64,000 bases of DNA from Mariluticola halotolerans (lineage in GTDB: Bacteria > Pseudomonadota > Alphaproteobacteria > Rhizobiales > Devosiaceae). The notes under the pieces are model-generated. The model saw only the letters and a list, made by a program, of their open reading frames with translations. It did no database searches and was not told where the DNA came from. Both the position numbers and the translations under genes were made by a program. Every line of letters begins with the position of its first letter. The first letter of the stretch is position 1. The DNA lies in contig NZ_CP090960.1 of assembly GCF_021611515.1 (NCBI RefSeq), positions 1,674,001 through 1,738,000 on the forward strand. The letters are read 5' to 3'. Below, one piece after another: positions 17,618-26,156 of this stretch.

Positions 17618-18898
17618 TCAGCCAAAGGCCATACGCGGCAGGAAAAGCACCAGATCGGGGACAAAAAGCAAGACTGCGACAAGGCCGAGAATTGCCAGCA
17701 AAAATGGCACCGCTTCGCGGACATAGTCCTCAATTTTGCAATCGAGCAGGCTGCATACCGTATACATGGCCACGCCCACCGGCGGGGTCATCGAGCCGAG
17801 GGTGACAAGCGTCATCATCAGGATGCCGAAATGTACGGGGTTGAAACCGATCTGGGTAATCACCGGCACAAAGATCGGGGTCAACAGCAGAACCAGAACT
17901 GTGCTTTCCACAAACAGGCCCGCCACAAACAACATCGCCAGAATAATGGCGACAATGGCGTGAGGTTCGGAAATACCACTGAGCAAGGTACCGGCAATCT
18001 GCTGAGGTACCTGCAGAAAAATGATAGCGAAGCCAACCATGCCCGACATCAAAATGATCAGCATGATGAGACCGATATCCCCGATCGCATGTTCAATCGC
18101 CCGCTTGATTTTGGCACCGGTCAGTTCGCGGTGCGCCAACAAGCCGATGACAAAGGCATAGACCACCGCAAATGCACCCACTTCGGATGGGGTGAACAGG
18201 CCACCGCGAATGGAAACCACCAACAAAACCGGAAACAGCAACGCCCACTTGGCTTCCCACATGGCATGGAAAAAGGCCTTGAAGGTGGGAGGACTACTAT
18301 CCTGCACCACATAATTGCGCTTCTTGGCAACTATGTAGGCCGTGACCATGAGAACGATCATCATCAAAACGCCGGGGACAATGCCGGCGAGGAACAGCTG
18401 GCCGATCGAGACATTACCGATATAGCCGTAAAGGATCAGGCCGATGCTGGGAGGAATGGTTGCAGTGATCAAGGAACTCAGCGCGATGACGGCCGCCGCA
18501 TAACCCTTGGAATAGCCTTCCTTGATCATTTGCGGGCCAAGCACGCGCGCTTCCATCGCAGCATCGGCAACAGCGGAACCGGAGACACCGCCCATCAGCG
18601 TGGAGAGGATGATCGAAACCTGCGCCAGCCCGCCGGCCATCCAGGCCACCGTGACATTGGAGAACTTGAACAGGCGCTCGGTGATGCCGCTTTCATTCAT
18701 CAAATGCCCGGCAAACACGAAAAAGGGCACCGCCAGCAAGGGGAAGCTTTGGGAAACCGAGGCAATCTTTTGCACGCCGATGGACAAGGGCATGATGTCT
18801 GAGGTGGCAAAGAAGGCAAAACCGGACAGGCCAATGGCGAAGGCGACCGGTGCGCCAATCAGCAAAAAGACGAGAAAAACTAAACCGACTACGGCCAT
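17618..18898 (-). CDS. dctM: TRAP transporter, large permease subunit (DctM family)
   Basis: 426 residues, about twelve membrane segments. It carries typical DctM signatures: GAPVAFAIGLSGFAFF near the start, HLMNESGITERLF, GGVSGSAVADAAMEARVLGP, SSLITATIPPSIGLILYGY and GSMTPPVGVAMYTVCSL. DctM is the sodium-coupled membrane subunit. It starts 2 bp before the dctQ stop and is followed by uxuA. Given the neighbours, the cargo is most likely a hexuronate (glucuronate/galacturonate) or a related sugar acid; this is inferred from context. Confidence 0.95.
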   Translation of the reverse strand: MAVVGLVFLVFLLIGAPVAFAIGLSGFAFFATSDIMPLSIGVQKIASVSQSFPLLAVPFFVFAGHLMNESGITERLFKFSNVTVAWMAGGLAQVSIILSTLMGGVSGSAVADAAMEARVLGPQMIKEGYSKGYAAAVIALSSLITATIPPSIGLILYGYIGNVSIGQLFLAGIVPGVLMMIVLMVTAYIVAKKRNYVVQDSSPPTFKAFFHAMWEAKWALLFPVLLVVSIRGGLFTPSEVGAFAVVYAFVIGLLAHRELTGAKIKRAIEHAIGDIGLIMLIILMSGMVGFAIIFLQVPQQIAGTLLSGISEPHAIVAIILAMLFVAGLFVESTVLVLLLTPIFVPVITQIGFNPVHFGILMMTLVTLGSMTPPVGVAMYTVCSLLDCKIEDYVREAVPFLLAILGLVAVLLFVPDLVLFLPRMAFG

Positions 18899-18900
18899 GA

Positions 18901-19461
18901 TTATATCTCCGCAGGCGGGTTGGTATCGTCGTTTGGTTTGGTGAATATGAGTTTCCGGCCCGCAGCCCGGTCACGCCAGGCATCGACCGCATTGGCGATA
19001 ATGGCCAGCGACAGCATGATGCAGCCGGCGGGAACAGCTATGGTGACGAAGGCATAGGAAAAACCGCTATCCCCGAAAAGCCGTTCCTTATTGAGGATGG
19101 TCAGCTTGTAACCCTCGACTACCAAGACCATCATGAAGGCAACAAAGACCACGGCTTGTGCCGTTTCCAGCCAAAGCCGCTGACGGTGGCCGAGCAAGCG
19201 GACCAAAAGGTCGACGCCAATGTGACCATGCTGACGCATGGCGCGGGTCGCCCCGACAAAGCACAGCCAGATGAACAAGAGCTGGGCCATGTCGACCGAC
19301 CAGATCAGCGGGTATCCGAAAAACCGCATGACAGCTGCGGCAAAAACCAGGACAACAATCACCAAAAGCAGCAGGGCCCCGGCGAGGAACTCCAACTGCG
19401 CAACAAAGCGCGCCATGAAATATATCCGTTGCTTGAAAGACATGGGCGGCGGACCGCCCAT
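18901..19461 (-). CDS. dctQ: TRAP transporter, small permease subunit (DctQ family)
   Basis: Up to 186 residues with four hydrophobic segments. Family signatures are LEFLAGALLLLVIVVLVF, AAAVMRFFGYPLIWSVDMA, QLLFIWLCFVGATRAMRQ and HIGVDLLVRL. The start is uncertain: the ATG at 19461 lies inside an intergenic hairpin, the ATG at 19443 lies just after it, and the one at 19416 would also leave the fold intact. None has a strong Shine-Dalgarno. It works with DctM in the inner membrane as the small subunit. Confidence 0.9.
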   Translation of the reverse strand: MGGPPPMSFKQRIYFMARFVAQLEFLAGALLLLVIVVLVFAAAVMRFFGYPLIWSVDMAQLLFIWLCFVGATRAMRQHGHIGVDLLVRLLGHRQRLWLETAQAVVFVAFMMVLVVEGYKLTILNKERLFGDSGFSYAFVTIAVPAGCIMLSLAIIANAVDAWRDRAAGRKLIFTKPNDDTNPPAEI

Positions 19462-19464
19462 GTC
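19439..19464 (-). promoter_or_regulatory. Perfect 11-bp stem-loop between dctP and dctQ
   Basis: GACATGGGCGG at 19439-19449 pairs perfectly with CCGCCCATGTC at 19454-19464; on the minus-strand transcript the loop is the tetraloop UCCG. There is no T-run, so it is not a plain terminator. It lies 17 bp after the dctP stop and covers the candidate starts of dctQ. Such hairpins commonly stabilise the abundant binding-protein mRNA and damp translation of the permease. Confidence 0.65.
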
Positions 19465-19481
19465 TTGATGGATGATTTATA

Positions 19482-20462
19482 TTACTCGGCAGCCATTGCA
19501 CGCAACGTATCGCGCAATTCGCCATAACCCAGCATATCGTATACGCCAGCGGTGGCGTCGCGATACGGGGTAACATCCGGTGTGGTGACGGTGATACCGG
19601 CAGCAACCAGGTCGGCTTCAATCTGAGCCAGCGAATCCTGGGTGCCATAAGAGGCGATATCGCCAGCTTTCAACGCTTCTTCACGCAAGATGACCTGCAG
19701 GTCCTCGGGCAGGGAATCAAACCAGATCGCGCTGGTCACCATGCCGGTGATCAGGTTGATGTGACCGGTTTTGGTAATATGGCTGACGACTTCGTCCAGC
19801 TTGGCGCCAGTAACAGCAGGCAACTGAGCTTCGGCGGCATCGATAACGTGTTGCTGAATGGCCGAATAGACCTCACCCCAGGGCATAGGTGTGGGCGTTG
19901 CGCCCATCGCCTTGATGGTTTCGATCCAGACAGGGGCACCGGGTGTACGCATACGAACACCGGCCAGATCTTCAGGACCATTGATCGGCTTGTTGGTCAG
20001 CAGATGGCGTTCGCCCTGCCACCAGTTGAACGACAAGACCTGATGGCCGGAAGCATCATGCAGTTTCTGAACCCATTCCTCGAACATGTCCGAGGTGACA
20101 ACCTTGCGGATGCCATCATAGCCTGATGCGAGGAAAGGGGCGCCAAGAACACCGAATTCCTCCTGGAACACGGCAAGGCGACCGCCATCGACAATGACGG
20201 CAACCGGCGCGCCAGCGCGGGCTTGCTCGAGAACGTCCTCGTCAGGACCCAGCTGCGAACCGGGGAACAGTTTGACCTCAAGCGCGCCGTTGGAGCGCTC
20301 AGCGATATTGGCCTGAAAAGCTTCAAGACCTTTGTAGAGTGGATCACTGGTTGCCAGTGCGGTATTGACGCTGAGCGTATAGTCCGCCGCCAAGGCTACT
20401 GTGCCCCAGGAGACAGCCACCATGCCGGCAACCGCAATTGCACTTAACGATTTCATTTTCAT
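19482..20462 (-). CDS. dctP: TRAP transporter, periplasmic substrate-binding subunit (DctP family)
   Basis: 326 residues from the ATG at 20462, which follows GGGAGG by 6 nt. The signal peptide (SLSAIAVAGMVAVSWGTVALA) is cleaved before ADYTLSVNTALATSDP. DctP features are FQANIAERSNGALEVKLFP, LGPDEDVLEQARAG, FNWWQGERHLLTNKPI, the ligand-binding arginine in LAGVRMRTPGAPVW, and PTPMPWGEVYSAIQQHVID. It captures an organic acid, here probably a uronate, and delivers it to DctQM. First gene of the uronate operon, with the GntR gene divergent 64 bp away. Confidence 0.95.
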   Translation of the reverse strand: MKMKSLSAIAVAGMVAVSWGTVALAADYTLSVNTALATSDPLYKGLEAFQANIAERSNGALEVKLFPGSQLGPDEDVLEQARAGAPVAVIVDGGRLAVFQEEFGVLGAPFLASGYDGIRKVVTSDMFEEWVQKLHDASGHQVLSFNWWQGERHLLTNKPINGPEDLAGVRMRTPGAPVWIETIKAMGATPTPMPWGEVYSAIQQHVIDAAEAQLPAVTGAKLDEVVSHITKTGHINLITGMVTSAIWFDSLPEDLQVILREEALKAGDIASYGTQDSLAQIEADLVAAGITVTTPDVTPYRDATAGVYDMLGYGELRDTLRAMAAE

Positions 20463-20514
20463 ATTAACCTCCCAATATGCGACGGTTTTGCACACCCGTC
20501 GATTGCACAAGAAC

Positions 20515-20529
20515 TAGTATGGTAGTATG
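20515..20529. promoter_or_regulatory. TAGTATG direct repeat at the GntR start (candidate operator)
   Basis: TAGTATG occurs twice, at 20515-20521 and 20523-20529, with an 8-bp period, within the 64-bp dctP/GntR divergent region. The second copy contains the ATG annotated as the GntR start. An FCD-type regulator could bind here and control both directions. Confidence 0.35.
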
Positions 20530-21252
20530 CATGGTGTCAATATGAACATGGAATTTCGCCTCAACACACTGGAAGAAGAAGGTTCGCGGCTACGGCAAGC
20601 GACCATAGGGACGCGTGTGTTCGACGCCTTGAAACTAGCCATCGTCCAACTGCAATTGCGCCCCGGCAACCTGCTTTCTGAAGCCGATGTCGCCAGGCAA
20701 TTGGGGGTATCTCGACAGCCGGTACGCGAGGCATTCATAAAGCTGGCCGAGGTCGGACTTGTGGAAGTACGGCCCCAACGGGGCACATTTGTCGTCTTGA
20801 TTTCCTGCCGGGACGTCGAGAATGCGCGCTTCATTCGCGAGGCGATTGAGGTTGCGGTTGTGCGCAAGGCCTGCCGCGAGGCTACGCCCGATCATGTGCG
20901 CCAATTGCGCGATGTCGTGCTTCGTCAACGGGATTCCAGTGCCTCGGGGGATCACGCCTATTTTCTACGGCTCGATGAGACGTTTCATCAAACGATTGCC
21001 AAAAGTGTTGATTGCGAGCACGCATGGCGCGTACTGGAAAGCCTTAAGGCGCAAATGGACCGGGTACGCTACCTCTCGTTGCCGCTGGCAACCCCGGTCA
21101 ACACGCTAATCGCCCAGCATGACGAGATTACCGATGCTATTGCGCATAAAGACCCCGATGCTGCGGCTGCCGCAATGCAACGACATCTGTCCGAAATCCT
21201 AACCTCCTTGCCGAAGATCGCTGCGGCAAACCCGGATATGTTCGTCGACTGA
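20527..21252 (+). CDS. GntR-family transcriptional regulator, FCD (FadR) subfamily
   Basis: Up to 241 residues. N-terminal winged helix (about residues 25-90): VFDALKLAIVQLQLRPGNLL, SEADVARQLGVSRQPVREAF and VEVRPQRGTFV. The C-terminal FCD domain has ARFIREAIEVAVVRKAC, LDETFHQTIA and HDEITDAIAHKDPDAAAAAM with metal-binding-type Asp/His positions. No Shine-Dalgarno precedes any of the candidate ATGs at 20527, 20542 and 20548, so the start is uncertain and the mRNA may be leaderless. As the divergent neighbour of the uronate operon it is probably its repressor, with a uronate or intermediate as inducer. Confidence 0.92.
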   Translation: MHGVNMNMEFRLNTLEEEGSRLRQATIGTRVFDALKLAIVQLQLRPGNLLSEADVARQLGVSRQPVREAFIKLAEVGLVEVRPQRGTFVVLISCRDVENARFIREAIEVAVVRKACREATPDHVRQLRDVVLRQRDSSASGDHAYFLRLDETFHQTIAKSVDCEHAWRVLESLKAQMDRVRYLSLPLATPVNTLIAQHDEITDAIAHKDPDAAAAAMQRHLSEILTSLPKIAAANPDMFVD

Positions 21253-21426
21253 CCTTTTCGTCCGCATAGCGAATGAGAACGCTCTTGGCTAAAATTTTGT
21301 CCGGGATGGAAACTTCGTGGCAATGATATGCCGCTATTTTATCCGCTGGGCGAGACCGCTTTTATACTGAGGTGGGTCTCTGTTGGAGCCGACATTGTCG
21401 GCAGGGCGATAAATAGCAGGTGCCAG

Positions 21427-21594
21427 ATGAATATCTCGCGGCCTACCGATTTTAAACACGACCCCCGTGGCATAAGCACGGAAAGATTTGCTGACAGAAT
21501 TCGCTGGCAGCGGCGGCAAAACCTTATGGCAGCGGCCCTTGGCGGGCTGATGGTTCTTTTTGTCGCCACCGCCATTCTCAGCCTGATCATCTAG
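21427..21594 (+). CDS. Small single-pass membrane protein, unknown
   Basis: 55 residues from the ATG at 21427. The N-terminal half is basic (TERFADRIRWQRRQN) and the C-terminus is one hydrophobic segment (AALGGLMVLFVATAILSLII). It should sit in the inner membrane with the N-terminus inside. I do not recognise a family. The longer open frame upstream has no good start. A weak AGCAGG lies 6-11 nt upstream. A spurious ORF cannot be excluded, but the composition looks like a real small protein. Confidence 0.45.
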   Translation: MNISRPTDFKHDPRGISTERFADRIRWQRRQNLMAAALGGLMVLFVATAILSLII

Positions 21595-21686
21595 CGCAAA
21601 ACGCAGATTGGGGCACATCAGGCGCCGAACGCACCAGCGATCGGCGGCGATTTACCCTGCGCGCTCAGCAGGACTGTCTGGGTAAC

Positions 21687-21712
21687 AAAAAAGCCGGCGC
21701 GTATGCGCCGGC
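21687..21712 (-). terminator. Intrinsic terminator
   Basis: GCCGGCGC-GTAT-GCGCCGGC (21693-21712) is a perfect 8-bp stem. On the minus strand it is followed by six T residues (21692-21687). It lies 30 bp downstream of the stop of the small secreted protein gene at 21743. Confidence 0.85.
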
Positions 21713-21742
21713 CGATAGAGCGATATGCTCTATGATACTTGC

Positions 21743-22111
21743 TTATCGCAGGGAGATCTTCGTTGCTTTTTCGCAAACGATATGGTGCGGGTCCCGCGCC
21801 AGGATGGTTTTGTATTGCTGATCGAAATTCACCAGCAGTTCATCGATGAGCTGTGAGGAGTCGGCACCGCAGCGCAGGGATTCAATGCGCTCAAACGCCT
21901 CGGCGGCGGTGAAGGGCAAATCTTCGCGTTTGCAATATTGCGAAGCTTTGAGCGCCAGCACGGCCGTTTGAATATTTTTTGCGATATAGCGCGGGCCACA
22001 TTGCGGGCCACCGGCAGCAGCGGGGGCACTCAGGAGAAATGCAATAGCAACACCCCCCACGGCCGCGCCAAAAATATGCCGCAGCGGACGTGAAAATTCA
22101 TACGTGTGCAT
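21743..22111 (-). CDS. Small exported protein with four cysteines, unknown
   Basis: 122 residues from the ATG at 22111, which follows a GGAG site; the in-frame TTG upstream overlaps that site. It has a signal peptide (HIFGAAVGGVAIAFLLSAPAAA) and a mature part with cysteines at CGPRYI, YCKRED, LRCGAD and IVCEKA, which could make two disulfides in the periplasm. I do not recognise a family. It ends in a strong intrinsic terminator and is separated from fdsD by 89 bp, so it may be expressed alone or at the tail of the formate dehydrogenase transcript. Confidence 0.7.
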   Translation of the reverse strand: MHTYEFSRPLRHIFGAAVGGVAIAFLLSAPAAAGGPQCGPRYIAKNIQTAVLALKASQYCKREDLPFTAAEAFERIESLRCGADSSQLIDELLVNFDQQYKTILARDPHHIVCEKATKISLR

Positions 22112-22200
22112 TGCCGTCTCCAACCTGATCTATTTTATCCACATTTATTGGTGTGGATTGAATTTGGGCTGAAGCGCATTCCCGGCTTTTGTATCAAATT

Positions 22201-22452
22201 TTACGCAGTTGACGCCGGGTCCGACCCTGGACTTTCCGGAGCCGGACGCACCATCGGCGCAGCCTTGCGCGCCAGTGGTGACAGGTCCGGCGCCCCTGAT
22301 TCAACGAGGCGATGAAAGGCTGCGCGCATATCCGGCGCCCAGAAACTGTTGATGTGGTCGGCAACATCCGCCGCTGCCCGCCCCTCATCAGCGGCGGTTT
22401 CGAAAAAGGTCGCAATCTGGTTGGCCATCCGAATTATCTTGTCATGCGACAT
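22201..22452 (-). CDS. fdsD: Formate dehydrogenase delta subunit
   Basis: 83 residues from the ATG at 22452. MSHDKIIRMANQIATFFET and VADHINSFWAPDMRAAF are the characteristic motifs of the small FdsD subunit. FdsD is the last gene of fdsGBA-fdhD-fdsD operons and is needed for a fully active cytoplasmic NAD-dependent formate dehydrogenase. Its start overlaps the end of fdhD by 11 bp. The tail is proline-rich and poorly conserved. Confidence 0.93.
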   Translation of the reverse strand: MSHDKIIRMANQIATFFETAADEGRAAADVADHINSFWAPDMRAAFHRLVESGAPDLSPLARKAAPMVRPAPESPGSDPASTA

Positions 22453-23275
22453 GAATGGGCTGTCCGTTTCTGATCCTGCCGGGATGGGTGAAAAGTTCGA
22501 AGGAATCGCCCCGCACCAAAGCCGCCACGCTGAGGCCGGCCCGCTCTGCAACATCCAGTGCCAAAGCGGTTGGCGCAGAGATGGCGATCAGGAGCGGCGC
22601 ACCGATAATGGCGGTTTTTTGCACCATCTCGACAGATACGCGGCTGGTCACCACCACAGCCCCTGTGCTCCCCACATGCCCGTTTCGGGCAAGATGCCCG
22701 GCCAGTTTATCGAGGGCGTTATGCCGGCCCACATCCTCGCGCGCTGCAATCACGCCGCCGCCGGGGGTGTAGAAACCGGCTGCGTGCATGGCGCGTGTCT
22801 GGTCGTTCATGGGCTGTTGCCGCGCCAGCAACGCGGCGGCCCTTGTGATATCCTCGGCGGTGAACGATGGCGTGGCGCGCCCGAGAGACGGAAGTGGGCG
22901 CATGACCTCTTCGATAGATTCTATGCCGCACAAGCCGCAGCCCACCGGCCCTGCCATCTGGCGACGCCGAACTTTCAACCTGGCCCGTGCATCGGCCGCA
23001 AGCGTGACCTGCAGGTCAATGCCATCTGTCACCGGCACGATATTGATAGTTTCAATCTCAATTGCTGAGCCAACAATCCCCTCGCTGAGGCAGAAGCCCG
23101 TGGCGAAATCCTCCAGGTCTGCCGGGGTCGCCATCATCACTGCGTGGGTCGTGCCATAAAACGAGAACGCGATCGGCACTTCTTCAGGCACCTGACGCCA
23201 ACCGCTCGCGACACTGCTGCTCTCAAAGGCAGTACGCGCGATCTTTCGGCTCGACGGCCACGCCGGAGCGATCAT
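22442..23275 (-). CDS. fdhD: Formate dehydrogenase accessory sulfurtransferase
   Basis: 277 residues, normal for FdhD. It has EVPIAFSFYGTTHAVMMATP, LEDFATGFCLSEGIV, the conserved cysteine loop GCGLCGIES (CxxC), EDVGRHNALDKLAG and SRVSVEMVQKTAIIGAP. FdhD moves sulfur from the cysteine desulfurase IscS to the molybdenum cofactor of formate dehydrogenase, an essential maturation step. The ATG at 23275 overlaps the fdsA stop by 4 bp, so the two genes are translationally coupled, fitting a dedicated maturase for FdsA. Confidence 0.96.
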   Translation of the reverse strand: MIAPAWPSSRKIARTAFESSSVASGWRQVPEEVPIAFSFYGTTHAVMMATPADLEDFATGFCLSEGIVGSAIEIETINIVPVTDGIDLQVTLAADARARLKVRRRQMAGPVGCGLCGIESIEEVMRPLPSLGRATPSFTAEDITRAAALLARQQPMNDQTRAMHAAGFYTPGGGVIAAREDVGRHNALDKLAGHLARNGHVGSTGAVVVTSRVSVEMVQKTAIIGAPLLIAISAPTALALDVAERAGLSVAALVRGDSFELFTHPGRIRNGQPIHVA

Positions 23276-26148
23276 TCCGCCGGTTCCATCTTTTCGATAC
23301 GGCGGCTTTTTTCACTCAATTCCTCATAGTCCGTCTGCCACTGGCTCGGCCCGTTCGAGGGCATGACCTGCACCGCTGTCACCTTGAATTCAGGGCAATT
23401 GGTGGCCCAATCGGAATAGTCGGTGGTCACCACATTGGCCTGGCTGTCGGGATGGTGGAAGGTGGTATAAACCACGCCCAGCGCCACCCGGTCGGTGATC
23501 AGGGCCCGCAGCGAGGTTTCCCCGGCACGCGAAGCAATGCGCACCCAGTCGCCCTCAAGCACGCCACGCTGTTCGGCATCATGGGAATGGATTTCCAGCC
23601 GGTCTTCTTCATGCCAGCGCGAATTCTCGGTGCGCCGGGTCTGCGCGCCGACATTGTACTGGCTCAAAATCCGCCCGGTGGTCAAAAGCAGCGGGAAGCG
23701 AGGGCCGGTCTTTTCATCGGTCGCCACATATTCGGTACGCACGAATTTGCCCTTGCCGCGCACGAACCCGTCCATATGCATGACCGGGGTGCCAAACGGG
23801 GTCTTTTCATTGCAAGGCCATTGCACCGAGCCTTCGCGCTCGAGCACATCATAGTTGACCCCGGCAAAGCTCGGCGTGGTCGCGGCAATCTCGTCCATGA
23901 TCTGAGAGGGATGCGTGTAGTGCCAGTCCAGCCCCATGGCGCGAGCCAGTTGCTGGGTCACTTCCCAATCGGCATAGCCGTTTTTCGGCGTCATCACCTT
24001 GCGCACCCTGTTGATGCGGCGTTCGGCATTGGTGAAGGTGCCGTCCTTTTCGAGGAAAGTGGACCCGGGCAGGAAGACATGGCCGTAATTGGCGGTCTCG
24101 TTCAAAAACAGGTCATGAATGACAACGCATTCCATCGCCGCGAGACCGGCGGAGACATGCTTGGTATCCGGATCTGACTGGAGGATATCCTCGCCCTGAA
24201 TGTAGAGCGCCTTGAAAGTGCCCGCGACGGCGGCATCAAGCATATTGGGAATGCGCAGGCCCGGCTCGTCATCGAGCTTCACGCCCCAGAGTTTTTCAAA
24301 AATGTCGCGGCTGGCGGCTTCCGAGATATGGCGATAGCCGGGCAGCTCGTGCGGGAACGAGCCCATGTCGCAGGCACCCTGCACATTGTTCTGCCCGCGC
24401 AGCGGGTTCACCCCGACGCCGGGACGGCCGAGATTGCCGGTGGCCATGGCCAGATTGGCAATGGCAATCACCGTGGTCGAGCCTTGCGAATGTTCGGTAA
24501 CCCCAAGACCATAATAGATGGCGGCATTGCCGCCGGTCGCATAAAGCCGCGCCGCCTGACGGAGCGTTTCCGCCGGCACGCCGCTCAGCTTTTCAACTTC
24601 TTCAGGGCTATGGCGGTCATCGGCGACAAAGGCGGCCCAGTCCTCGAATTCAGACCAGTCGCAGCGTTCACGGATAAAGGCTTCATCGAACAGGGCTTCG
24701 GTGACGACCACATGGGCCATCGCCGTCAAAACGGCAACATTGGTGCCGGGGCGCAAGGGCAGGTGATGGGCGGCTTCAACATGGGGGGTACGCACCATGT
24801 CGATCCGGCGGGGATCGACCACAATAAGCTTGGCCCCCTGCCGCAGGCGCTTTTTCATGCGTGAGGCAAAAACCGGATGCCCGTCCGTGGGGTTGGCACC
24901 AATGATCAGAATCACATCGGCCTGTTCCACACTGTCGAAATCCTGGGTGCCGGCGGAGGTGCCAAAGGTCGTCTTCAAGCCATAGCCGGTGGGCGAATGG
25001 CAGACGCGAGCGCAGGTATCGACATTGTTATTGCCAAAGCCGGCGCGCACCAGTTTTTGCACCAGAAAGGTTTCTTCATTGGTGCAGCGCGACGAGGTAA
25101 TGCCGCCGACCGCGCCCTTGCCGTATTTTTGCTGGATGCGGGCAAATTCGCTGGCCGTATGGCTGAGCGCCTCCTCCCATGAAACCTCGCGCCAGGGATC
25201 GGAGATGTTTTCGCGGATCATCGGGGAGAGGATACGATCCTGATGGGTTGTATACCCCCAGGCAAAGCGGCCCTTGACGCAGGAATGGCCATGATTGGCC
25301 TTGCCATCCTTATAGGGCACCATGCGCACGACTTCCTCGCCGCGCATTTCCGCCTTGAACGAACAACCAACGCCGCAATAGGCGCAGGTAGTGACCACCG
25401 AATGTTCCGGCTGGCCGATATCGATTACGGTTTTTTCCGTCAGGGTTGCCGTCGGGCACGCCTGCACGCAGGCGCCGCAGCTCACGCATTCTGAGGAGAA
25501 GAAATCCTCCATCATGCCCGGCGAGACCCGGCTATCAAAACCGCGCCCGGAAATGGTCAGCGCCAAAGTGCCCTGCACCTCGTCGCAGGCGCGCACGCAG
25601 CGCGAGCAGACAATGCATTTGGCTGGGTCATAATCGAAATAGGGGTTCGACTGGTCAATTTCCATGAAGGCGGGATTGGCAATGCCGTGCTTTTCGGCCA
25701 CGAGGTGATTGTCACCCTCATAGCCATAGCGCACATCGCGCAGGCCCACGGCCCCGGCCATGTCCTGCAATTCGCAATCGCCATTGGCCGCGCAGGTCAG
25801 GCAATCCAGCGGGTGATCGGAGATATAGAGCTCCATCACGCCGCGGCGAATGTCTTTCAATCTTTTGGTCTGTGTATGCACGACCAACCCTTCAGCGACC
25901 GGCGTGGTGCAGGAGGCGGGGGTGCCATTGCGCCCCTCCACTTCCACGAGGCACAAACGACAGGAGCCGAACGGCTCAAGACTGTCGGTGGCACAAAGTT
26001 TGGGCACGGCAATGCCGGCCTCAGCCGAGGCGCGCATCAGCGAGGTGCCTTCGGGCACCGTCACTTCCGCTCCATCAATGATGAGGGTCACCAGTTTTTC
26101 TGATTTGGCGGCAGGTGTGCCGAAATCGCGTTCCTTGATCAGGGGCAT
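23272..26148 (-). CDS. fdsA: NAD-dependent formate dehydrogenase, alpha (catalytic) subunit
   Basis: 958 residues, matching FdsA. Domains in order: an N-terminal [2Fe-2S] ferredoxin domain (about 15-95, FGSCRLCLVEVEGR), a His/Cys NuoG-like box (HPLDCLTCAANGDCELQ), two [4Fe-4S] motifs (CIVCSRCVRACDE and CVSCGACVQACP), then the molybdenum bis-MGD catalytic domain starting with CAYCGVGC. The likely molybdenum-ligand cysteine is in ARVCHSPTGYGL at about residue 380, followed by the conserved His. It oxidises formate to CO2 and passes electrons through the clusters to FdsB for NAD reduction. It is soluble and cytoplasmic. Confidence 0.97.
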   Translation of the reverse strand: MPLIKERDFGTPAAKSEKLVTLIIDGAEVTVPEGTSLMRASAEAGIAVPKLCATDSLEPFGSCRLCLVEVEGRNGTPASCTTPVAEGLVVHTQTKRLKDIRRGVMELYISDHPLDCLTCAANGDCELQDMAGAVGLRDVRYGYEGDNHLVAEKHGIANPAFMEIDQSNPYFDYDPAKCIVCSRCVRACDEVQGTLALTISGRGFDSRVSPGMMEDFFSSECVSCGACVQACPTATLTEKTVIDIGQPEHSVVTTCAYCGVGCSFKAEMRGEEVVRMVPYKDGKANHGHSCVKGRFAWGYTTHQDRILSPMIRENISDPWREVSWEEALSHTASEFARIQQKYGKGAVGGITSSRCTNEETFLVQKLVRAGFGNNNVDTCARVCHSPTGYGLKTTFGTSAGTQDFDSVEQADVILIIGANPTDGHPVFASRMKKRLRQGAKLIVVDPRRIDMVRTPHVEAAHHLPLRPGTNVAVLTAMAHVVVTEALFDEAFIRERCDWSEFEDWAAFVADDRHSPEEVEKLSGVPAETLRQAARLYATGGNAAIYYGLGVTEHSQGSTTVIAIANLAMATGNLGRPGVGVNPLRGQNNVQGACDMGSFPHELPGYRHISEAASRDIFEKLWGVKLDDEPGLRIPNMLDAAVAGTFKALYIQGEDILQSDPDTKHVSAGLAAMECVVIHDLFLNETANYGHVFLPGSTFLEKDGTFTNAERRINRVRKVMTPKNGYADWEVTQQLARAMGLDWHYTHPSQIMDEIAATTPSFAGVNYDVLEREGSVQWPCNEKTPFGTPVMHMDGFVRGKGKFVRTEYVATDEKTGPRFPLLLTTGRILSQYNVGAQTRRTENSRWHEEDRLEIHSHDAEQRGVLEGDWVRIASRAGETSLRALITDRVALGVVYTTFHHPDSQANVVTTDYSDWATNCPEFKVTAVQVMPSNGPSQWQTDYEELSEKSRRIEKMEPAE

Positions 26149-26156
26149 GTGACCTC

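Noticed and set aside
16367-18802. 811-codon open frame opposite uxuA and dctM
   Set aside because: Antisense shadow produced by G/C-ending codons of the genes on the other strand; His/Gln/Arg-rich, without family motifs.
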